A stretch of DNA of 64,000 bases, taken from contig NZ_NRRS01000001.1 in assembly GCF_016583795.1 (NCBI RefSeq), positions 1 to 64,000 of the forward strand, read 5' to 3'. Made by a program: the position numbers and the translations under genes. Origin of the DNA: Rhabdochromatium marinum (GTDB lineage: Bacteria > Pseudomonadota > Gammaproteobacteria > Chromatiales > Chromatiaceae). Numbering within the stretch: position 1 is the stretch's first letter; each line of letters opens with the position of its first letter. This document shows positions 58,177 to 64,000 of the stretch, one piece after another. Under the pieces are notes generated by a model. The model was not told the DNA's origin and ran no database searches. It saw nothing but the letters and a program-made list of their open reading frames with translations.

Positions 58177-59193
58177 ATGCGCATTGTTGAAGTCATTGCA
58201 CCGGCACGCCATGCGAAAGAGCTGATGGCAATGGCGCGCTTTTATGGTGCGGAAGATTGCTGGTGGGGGGCACTCAGTCCTGATGACCGTCAGGCGTTGC
58301 GCATGCTGGTGCCAGATCGCGCCCGCCAGCAATTGCTCGATGGGCTGCAAAGCCTGCTTGACAAGGAAGAGGGCGGGCGCATTGTGATTCAAACCGTGAA
58401 TGCGACCCTGCCACGTGCCGAGGCCGGAGATGAAGAGTCAGCCGAAAATAAGCGCAATTCAGTGGCCCAGACTCGCGAGGAATTGTATACGGAAATAGCC
58501 AAGGGCGCGCAACTTGATCGGAACTTTTTGCTGTTGGTCGTGCTCTCGACCGTGGTCGCGTCCATTGGTCTGGCGGAGGATAATGTCGCCGTGGTGGTGG
58601 GGGCCATGGTGATTGCGCCCTTGCTGGGGCCGAATATCGCGTTTGCCTTTGCCACCTCCCTGGGGGACCGGCGTCTGTCGGTGCAGGCGCTCGCCGCCGG
58701 TGGGGCCGGGCTGGGTCTGGCGTTGTTGCTGGCCTTACTGATTGGCCTGATCTGGCCCATTAACCTGGACAGTCATGAAATCATGACCCGCACTGAGGTC
58801 GGACTGGACAGTGTGGCCCTAGCGCTGGCCTCCGGGACTGCGGCCGTGCTGTCGCTGACCACCGGACTCTCCTCGGCCCTGGTGGGGGTGATGGTGGCGG
58901 TGGCCTTGCTGCCGCCGGTTGCGGTCATGGGCTTGCAGTTGGGCCACGGTCGTTGGGAGCTGGCGCTGGGGGCCGGGCTGCTGTTGGCAGTCAATATTGT
59001 ATGCGTGCTGCTGTCCGCCAAGGTGGTGTTTCTGATCAAGGGCGTGCACCCGCGCGGCTGGATTGAAACACGCAAAGCCAAGTATTCGATGTCGTTTTAT
59101 ATTGCGCTCTGGGCGATTCTGTTGGCGATCCTGATTAGCGCCATGTTGCTGCGCAGCTCGCTGAGCACCTTGGTGGAGAATGCGGTCCTGTAA
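58177..59193 (+). CDS. DUF389 / TIGR00341 family membrane protein
   Basis: This protein of about 338 residues has an N-terminal soluble domain (residues 1-110, including RIVIQTVNATLPR) and a C-terminal DUF389 membrane domain of six or more helices. Signatures are FLLLVVLSTVVASIGLAEDNVAVVVGAMVIAPLLGPN, read in parts, and VAVALLPPVAVMGL. The function of the family is unknown. ATG 58177 gives the usual MRIVEVIAP start; ATG 58168 adds three residues. It follows the sufE-like gene with a short gap. Confidence 0.85.
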   Translation: MRIVEVIAPARHAKELMAMARFYGAEDCWWGALSPDDRQALRMLVPDRARQQLLDGLQSLLDKEEGGRIVIQTVNATLPRAEAGDEESAENKRNSVAQTREELYTEIAKGAQLDRNFLLLVVLSTVVASIGLAEDNVAVVVGAMVIAPLLGPNIAFAFATSLGDRRLSVQALAAGGAGLGLALLLALLIGLIWPINLDSHEIMTRTEVGLDSVALALASGTAAVLSLTTGLSSALVGVMVAVALLPPVAVMGLQLGHGRWELALGAGLLLAVNIVCVLLSAKVVFLIKGVHPRGWIETRKAKYSMSFYIALWAILLAILISAMLLRSSLSTLVENAVL

Positions 59194-59240
59194 CGCGGAA
59201 CCTGTAAACAGAAAAATAGAATGAGTGTCTCGGGCACAAA

Positions 59241-60263
59241 TCAGGCGCGCTCAATCGGGAAAGCGAGCACCTGATCAATACGCTCGGCACCGCAGGCCAG
59301 CATCAGCAGGCGGTCAAGGCCCAGCGCCACGCCAGCGCTCTCGGGCAGACCGGCCTCAAGTGCAGCGAGGAACTGCTCGTCCTGCGCCACCGGCGCAAGC
59401 CCTGAGGCGGCACGCACCGCTTGATCCTCGGCGAACCGCTGCCGCTGTTGCGCCGCATCGGTCAATTCCTGAAAACCATTGGCCAGCTCGATGCCTTGCC
59501 AATAGAGTTCAAAGCGCTGAGCATGGGGCGGATCATCCTCGCTCAGTCGCGCCAGGGCGGCTTGGCTGGGTGGATAGTCCTGCACAAAGCTCAGGCCGTG
59601 TTGGCCCAGCTGTGGTTCCAGGCAATGGGTCAGCAGGAAATCGAGCCAGGCATCGGTATCCAGCTTGAGTCCAGCGCCCAGGCCGCGCGCCTGCGCCACG
59701 GCCTGCAACTCGCGTGGCGAACAATGCCAGGGATCGATGTCCAGTCCGCATTGGAACAGCTCCCGATAGCGGATGAATTCCACTGGCAGTTCCAGCGGGG
59801 GCTTCGGCGGTAACTCCAGTCGATGCAGCAGATCGTGCACCAGATCGGCGACCTCCTGCATCAGCGCGCTCAGAGTCCAGCCCGGCCGGTACCATTCCAG
59901 CAGCGTAAACTCCGGATGATGCAGGCGCCCACGCTCGCCATCCCGAAACACCCGGCAGATTTGATAGATCGGCCCAAGACCAGACGCCAGCAGGCGTTTC
60001 ATGGGCAGTTCCGGCGAGGTGTGCAGCCAGTAGCCCAGCCCCGCCACACGCATGGAGGCCAGCGCTGGGTCGGTGGTAGCTGCTTGTGACAGCATGGGGG
60101 TTTCCACCTCCAGCACCTCACGCGCGGCAAAGAAGGCGCGAATCCCGGCCAACATCTGCGCCCGCGCCCGCAACACTGGCTGCGCGGCGCTCGGACGCCA
60201 GGCATTCAGGTCCACCTGAGCCGGCTGGGGTACCCGCTTATTCGTCTCGGGCGCGGGACACAT
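59241..60263 (-). CDS. epmA: Elongation factor P--(R)-beta-lysine ligase
   Basis: This enzyme of 340 residues (324 if GTG 60215 is the start) is a class II LysRS-like paralogue without the anticodon-binding domain. It has [19 protein letters not shown], the class II motifs [27 protein letters not shown] (read in parts) and [15 protein letters not shown]. It attaches (R)-beta-lysine to a conserved Lys of EF-P. The upstream start overlaps the efp end by 26 bases; GTG 60215 aligns better with E. coli EpmA. It is in an operon with efp and opposite epmB, which supplies its substrate. Confidence 0.95.
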   Translation of the reverse strand: MCPAPETNKRVPQPAQVDLNAWRPSAAQPVLRARAQMLAGIRAFFAAREVLEVETPMLSQAATTDPALASMRVAGLGYWLHTSPELPMKRLLASGLGPIYQICRVFRDGERGRLHHPEFTLLEWYRPGWTLSALMQEVADLVHDLLHRLELPPKPPLELPVEFIRYRELFQCGLDIDPWHCSPRELQAVAQARGLGAGLKLDTDAWLDFLLTHCLEPQLGQHGLSFVQDYPPSQAALARLSEDDPPHAQRFELYWQGIELANGFQELTDAAQQRQRFAEDQAVRAASGLAPVAQDEQFLAALEAGLPESAGVALGLDRLLMLACGAERIDQVLAFPIERA

Positions 60264-60810
60264 AGGCGCCGGTGCGGGTATCGACCTTAATCATCTCCCC
60301 TATTTGCACAAACAGCGGCACATTCACCACGGCGCCGGTTTCCAGCGTGGCCGGCTTGCCACCGCCACCCGAGGTATCCCCCTTCAGTCCCGGGTCGGTT
60401 TCGGTGATCTCCAGCACAACGAAGTTGGGTGGCTCGACGCTCAGGGGCACACCGTTCCAGAGCGTGACCGAGCACATATCCTGCTCCTTGATCCATTTCA
60501 CCGCCTCGCCCACGGCAGCTTCATCGGCGGCGAGTTGCTCGAAGGTCTCCGGGTGCATGAAATGCCAGACTTCGCCATCATTGTAGAGATACTGCAACTC
60601 GGTATCATGCACGTCAGCCGCTTCGACGGAATCACCGGACTTGAAGGTCCGCTCCACGACGCGCCCGGTTTTGAGGTTTTTAATCTTTACCCGGTTGAAG
60701 GCCTGCCCCTTGCCGGGTTTGACGAATTCGTTCTCGACGATATTGTATGGATCGCCGTCGAGCATGATCTTCAACCCGCCTTTGAATTCATTGGTTTTGT
60801 AGCTTGCCAT
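60238..60810 (-). CDS. efp: Elongation factor P
   Basis: This 190-residue three-domain protein rescues ribosomes stalled at polyproline stretches. The modified Lys is in the loop [10 protein letters not shown] near residue 34. The central [19 protein letters not shown] and the C-terminal [22 protein letters not shown] are typical. With epmA and epmB present, the beta-lysine modification route is complete except for the hydroxylase EpmC, which I do not see here. A long hairpin lies upstream in the leader. Confidence 0.97.
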   Translation of the reverse strand: MASYKTNEFKGGLKIMLDGDPYNIVENEFVKPGKGQAFNRVKIKNLKTGRVVERTFKSGDSVEAADVHDTELQYLYNDGEVWHFMHPETFEQLAADEAAVGEAVKWIKEQDMCSVTLWNGVPLSVEPPNFVVLEITETDPGLKGDTSGGGGKPATLETGAVVNVPLFVQIGEMIKVDTRTGAYVSRARDE

Positions 60811-60843
60811 GGAAACTCCTAAGCACTGGCGCCGACTCCCGGC

Positions 60844-60891
60844 CCCGAGGACTTACTCCACCAGCGGCTGTTCGCTGCTGGTGGCCTCGGG
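60844..60891 (-). repeat. Hairpin in the efp leader
   Basis: Nested inverted repeats CCCGAGG (60844-60850) with CCTCGGG (60885-60891), and CCACCAGC (60858-60865) with GCTGGTGG (60877-60884), form a stable stem with a one-sided bulge. It lies between the divergent efp and epmB genes, about 35 bases before the efp start. Confidence 0.5.
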
Positions 60892-60937
60892 AGGAATCTG
60901 GGCGCGTTTGATTCGCGATGTTTAAGGTCTGCGCCCA

Positions 60938-62026
60938 ATGGTAGCGCGAAGCCGGCGCCAATGGCAGACGCAACCGCCATCAGGCACCTGGCAAACCGAG
61001 TTGCGTGCGAGCCACCGCGACCTGCCGAGCCTGTGCCAGGCACTTGATCTGGACCCGGCGCTGGCTGCACGCGGGCGCCAAGCGGCGGACGCTTATGCGC
61101 TGTGCGCACCGCACGCCTGGCTGGAGCTGATCGAGCCGGGCAACCCGGAAGATCCCCTGTTGCGTCAGATTCTGCCTACCGCTGAGGAAACCCGGACGCA
61201 CCCTGATTTTGGCCTCGATCCAGTCGGGGATCAGAGCGCCCGGCAGAGCCCCAACCTGCTGTGCAAATATGCAGGACGCGCGCTCTTGCTGGTGACCAGC
61301 GCCTGTGCCATCCACTGCCGCTATTGCTTTCGGCGCCATTTTCCCTTTGCCGCCAGTCTGAACCACCGCGCCCTGGCCAAACGCGCCCTGGCCGCCATCG
61401 CCGCCCGCCCAGACATTCATGAAGTTATCCTGAGTGGCGGCGATCCTTTGCTGTTGAATGACCACAGCCTGCACGACCTGCTGCAGGGACTTGAGGCCAT
61501 TGATCACGTCCAGCGCATCCGCCTGCACAGTCGCCTGCCGATTGCCCTACCCAGTCGCATTGATGAAAATCTGTGTCATCTGCTTGGGCACGGTCGGCGG
61601 TCCCGGGTACTACCCCTGGTGCTAGTGGTGCAATGCAATCATCCGCGTGAGCTGGGCGAGGCCACCAGCGCGGCCCTAACCCGCTTAGGTCGCGCTGGCG
61701 TTCGATTACTAAACCAAAGCGTGTTACTACGCGGTGTCAATGACAGTCCCGAGATTCTGCATGCCCTGAGCGAACAACTGTTTGCCCTCGGTGTGATGCC
61801 CTACTATTTGCACCAGCTGGATCGCGTCGCTGGCAGCGCGCACTTTGAAGTCCCGCTTGGCGACTGTGCTACCTTAAGTGAGCAGCTGCGCGCACAACTG
61901 CCGGGTTATCTGCTGCCACGGATGGTCAGTGAAACCATTGGTGCGAACAGCAAAACCCCTCTTGAGCACACGTTGATGACCGGCGCGAAAGACACTCGCG
62001 AAGAATGGGGTGCGGGTATAACATGA
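60938..62026 (+). CDS. epmB: EF-P beta-lysylation protein EpmB (lysine 2,3-aminomutase-like radical SAM)
   Basis: This 362-residue radical SAM enzyme has the cluster motif C-x3-C-x2-C in CAIHCRYCFRRHFPF, the SAM-binding HEVILSGGDPLLL and the PLP-binding Lys region typical of lysine 2,3-aminomutases. It converts L-alpha-lysine to (R)-beta-lysine, the substrate of EpmA. It is divergent from efp-epmA, giving a complete lysine modification cluster. Length is near that of E. coli EpmB (342). Confidence 0.95.
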   Translation: MVARSRRQWQTQPPSGTWQTELRASHRDLPSLCQALDLDPALAARGRQAADAYALCAPHAWLELIEPGNPEDPLLRQILPTAEETRTHPDFGLDPVGDQSARQSPNLLCKYAGRALLLVTSACAIHCRYCFRRHFPFAASLNHRALAKRALAAIAARPDIHEVILSGGDPLLLNDHSLHDLLQGLEAIDHVQRIRLHSRLPIALPSRIDENLCHLLGHGRRSRVLPLVLVVQCNHPRELGEATSAALTRLGRAGVRLLNQSVLLRGVNDSPEILHALSEQLFALGVMPYYLHQLDRVAGSAHFEVPLGDCATLSEQLRAQLPGYLLPRMVSETIGANSKTPLEHTLMTGAKDTREEWGAGIT

Positions 62027-62151
62027 CCGCTGACATTCAAACCCCTGCGGTGCCCGCGTCCGCTTTGCTGGTCGCGCCACACTCAGCGCCCTATTTACAG
62101 ATGGCACAGGTTGGGAGATGGCCAGTCCGCCAAAACACCTTCAACTCCTGA
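62023..62151 (+). CDS. Possible 42-codon ORF between epmB and the EAL gene
   Basis: An ATG overlaps the epmB stop (ATGA) and runs for 42 codons, ending inside the start of the next gene in another frame. Such overlaps suggest coupling. The product (MTADIQTPAVPASALLV..) has no recognisable feature, and the ribosome-binding sequence is only fair. It may simply be a chance frame. Confidence 0.2.
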   Translation: MTADIQTPAVPASALLVAPHSAPYLQMAQVGRWPVRQNTFNS

Positions 62152-63875
62152 TTCTCGCGGCTGCCGCTGCGGAAGCCGAGGCCATGCTGGCGGTACTCAA
62201 GCGCGCCCAGCTGCCGGTGCGTGGCGCATTTTCCCACAACCCCAAGAGCCTGATTCGGGCCAACCAAAGTGATCTGATCCTCGCCTGCATGGGGCCGACA
62301 ATCTCCGCAACAGAGGTTGTCGCCGCCTATGCGGAAATCGACCAGCGCATTCCGCTGATCGTCATTGCACCACCTGGCGAGCAAGACGCTGCCGCTCTGC
62401 AACTGCTGCACGCTGGCGCCCATGGCCTGCTCACCCCCGCCGATGAGGGGGGGCTGATCCGGGCCGTGAAGCGCGAATGGAAAATCTGGAACACCGCCTA
62501 TCAGGCCAAGCTGCTTAAAGAGCGTCTGAGGCGCAGCGAACGGCATCTGCAAGCGCTGCTGAAAGCCGGGGCCGAGGCGCGGCCACCAGGCCAAGGGGGC
62601 GCAACTGAGCGTCAGGCCTTTGACCCGCAAGAAGCCTATCGTTCACTGCTCGGAGCGCCAGACAACACCGGTTCCTCCCACGGCGGCCTGATGGATTTGC
62701 TGCCTGCCGAGTATCGCGAGTCGCTCGAACCGCTGCTTGCAGGGCAGCCCAAGGATCAGCCCGATGCGCAATCAGGTACACAATCGGGTGCGCAATCAGA
62801 TGCTCAAGAGGCTCAATCCGATGAACCATCTAACGATCGCAGCGATGCGCCGGTGGGCCAGGCGTCCAAGTCAGCTCCGCAATCTGACCTGCCTGCGGAA
62901 CCCGACCTGCGGTTAAAACCCAGTGGCGCGACATCGCCCCCGATGCCGGCGGCTCCTCCACCAAGCGACGACCTGACGCACGAGCCCTTGGAGCTACAGC
63001 CGGCGTCGCAGCCAGCCGCGCCGCCCAGCCCGGATGGCGAACTCCCGCCGCTCACGCTCGCAACCAGCGAAGAGCCTTTGCCGGATCTGGACGAGCAACC
63101 CCAGGTATTGTCCGGACGCGAACTCAGCGACGACGAGCTGATCGCGCAGATCGAGCGCGCGCTCAAGACCGATGGCTTCAAGCTCGCTTATCAGCCATTG
63201 GTCAGTCTGCGTGGCGACAGCCAGGAACGCTACAGCGTGCTGCTGCGGCTGCTGGATGACAATCGCAGCTTTCGCGCAGCAGACGACCTGCTGGAACCCG
63301 CTGCACGCTCAGGCAAGCTGCCCGAGGTTGATCGCTGGGTGATTCAACAGGCGATGCGCGAGCTCAGCGAACGGCGCCGGCTCGGGCATCGCGCGCATTT
63401 TCTACTCAGCCTGTCTGCGGCGCTGTTGCAAGACCAGGAGCTGCTGATCTGGATCTGCGACCAGCTGCGCCAGCACAGCATCCGCGGCAACTGGCTCAGC
63501 TTTCAAATTCAGGAAAATGATGCCCGCAACCTGGGCGATACCGCCTTTCAGCTGGCCTCGGGACTGCGACAAGTCAAAAGCCAACTGGTCATCGGTAACT
63601 TCGGTTCCAACACCGACTCGGAGCTCATGCTCAACGACTTCCCGCTCGATTTTGTGCGCCTCGCGCCATCTCTGACCCAAAACCTTGACAGCGATGACCT
63701 TAAGCAGGGCCACCTCAAGCATCTCATTGATGTCGCACAACAGCACCACATTAAAACCCTGGTCGGCCATATTGAAGATGAACACACGCTTGCCAAGGTC
63801 TGGAGTGCTGGCGCGGATTATGTGCAGGGCAAGTTACTGGGCCGTCCCTCATCAATCTTTGAATTGAACGACTGA
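62118..63875 (+). CDS. FimX-like protein: degenerate receiver domain plus degenerate EAL domain
   Basis: This protein has 585 residues. Residues 1-125 look like a receiver fold, but the phospho-acceptor position reads DLILACMGP with no Asp after the strand. Residues about 170-335 are a long linker rich in Gln, Ser, Asp and Pro, including repeated QSGTQSGAQSDAQ-type units. The C-terminal 250 residues are an EAL domain (LAYQPLVSL, LLRLLDD, DYVQGKLLGRP) in which the EAL motif itself is SVLLR, lacking the catalytic Glu. It is therefore likely a c-di-GMP receptor rather than a phosphodiesterase, like FimX proteins that control type IV pili. The stop at 63875 is followed by about 120 non-coding bases to the window end. 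Confidence 0.8.
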   Translation: MASPPKHLQLLILAAAAAEAEAMLAVLKRAQLPVRGAFSHNPKSLIRANQSDLILACMGPTISATEVVAAYAEIDQRIPLIVIAPPGEQDAAALQLLHAGAHGLLTPADEGGLIRAVKREWKIWNTAYQAKLLKERLRRSERHLQALLKAGAEARPPGQGGATERQAFDPQEAYRSLLGAPDNTGSSHGGLMDLLPAEYRESLEPLLAGQPKDQPDAQSGTQSGAQSDAQEAQSDEPSNDRSDAPVGQASKSAPQSDLPAEPDLRLKPSGATSPPMPAAPPPSDDLTHEPLELQPASQPAAPPSPDGELPPLTLATSEEPLPDLDEQPQVLSGRELSDDELIAQIERALKTDGFKLAYQPLVSLRGDSQERYSVLLRLLDDNRSFRAADDLLEPAARSGKLPEVDRWVIQQAMRELSERRRLGHRAHFLLSLSAALLQDQELLIWICDQLRQHSIRGNWLSFQIQENDARNLGDTAFQLASGLRQVKSQLVIGNFGSNTDSELMLNDFPLDFVRLAPSLTQNLDSDDLKQGHLKHLIDVAQQHHIKTLVGHIEDEHTLAKVWSAGADYVQGKLLGRPSSIFELND

Positions 63876-64000
63876 AAACACTGTCCTGCACTGCACTGTC
63901 TGGTCCGACCGGCCGGCTACGGCCAGTTCTCCGCAACTCCGCAAGCACAGAGGGCTGCGCAGCTAGGGCAAAAGGGTGTTGTTGGCCGCACCCAGCGGCA

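Noticed and set aside
62760-62810. Short repeated units suggesting a CRISPR or tandem repeat
   Set aside because: The repeats are in-frame Gln/Ser/Gly/Asp codons of the linker in the FimX-like protein, with no spacer structure. I found no CRISPR array in the window.

Overview
The window comes from a purple sulfur bacterium, most likely in the Chromatiaceae. The evidence is two tandem LH2-type light-harvesting gene pairs (pucBABA), a large bacteriochlorophyll and reaction-centre cluster (bchH-bchL-bchM-puhA-puhB-puhC-puhE-hemN-bchJ), and gammaproteobacterial core clusters (rpsT/murJ/ribF/ileS/lspA, ubiE-ubiJ-ubiB, efp/epmA/epmB, tatABC). Most of the DNA is visibly GC-rich with dense, often overlapping genes. 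The genus cannot be settled from the sequence alone.

Left end (1-3.0 kb): an AT-richer, decayed mobile region. It holds a transposase C-terminus cut by the window edge, an IS630-type transposase remnant, and the remains of an integron. The integron-integrase-type gene on the plus strand carries a frameshift and has lost its catalytic C-terminus. An attI-like region separates it from two minus-strand gene cassettes, both encoding DUF4145 proteins. A recognisable attC lies between them, and the second cassette is truncated by the IS630 remnant.

3.0-14.7 kb: ordinary chromosomal genes. These are an HMGL-like aldolase, a SulP anion transporter, rpsT (with a TTG start), murJ, a secreted DUF5648/SUMF1 protein, ribF, ileS, lspA and rimK.

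14.7-28.7 kb: the photosynthesis block. On the minus strand, a sigma70-like bchH promoter carries PpsR/CrtJ-type sites and reads into bchH-bchL-bchM, a collapsed lhaA remnant, puhA-puhB-puhC-puhE, a small ORF, hemN, bchJ and a soluble histidine-kinase/receiver protein that is in frame with bchJ across one TGA. On the plus strand, pucBABA is driven by a promoter overlapped by two perfect TGT-N12-ACA sites. acsF is absent between puhC and puhE, and bchF/N/B are not upstream of bchH.

28.7-54.5 kb: housekeeping genes. These are a RimB-like retropepsin, hisA, hisE, tatABC (TatC with a long C-terminal extension), an XRE regulator with a likely autoregulatory operator, an MltD-like transglycosylase, dcd, a GT39-like protein, a GH17-GT2 glucan synthase/transferase, lgt, an L,D-transpeptidase, phoU, xthA, an epimerase, the ubiquinone operon, a metallo-hydrolase, an MFS transporter, a membrane Cache-AlbA_2 protein, cca, ubiG and a TlpA-like thioredoxin.

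54.5-64 kb: glycerate kinase; a relic island next to tRNA-Lys(TTT) with a decayed phage-type integrase and one unknown AT-richer gene; sufE-like; a DUF389 membrane protein; efp, epmA and epmB for elongation factor P and its lysine modification; and a FimX-like protein with a receiver-like domain lacking the usual Asp and a degenerate EAL domain.
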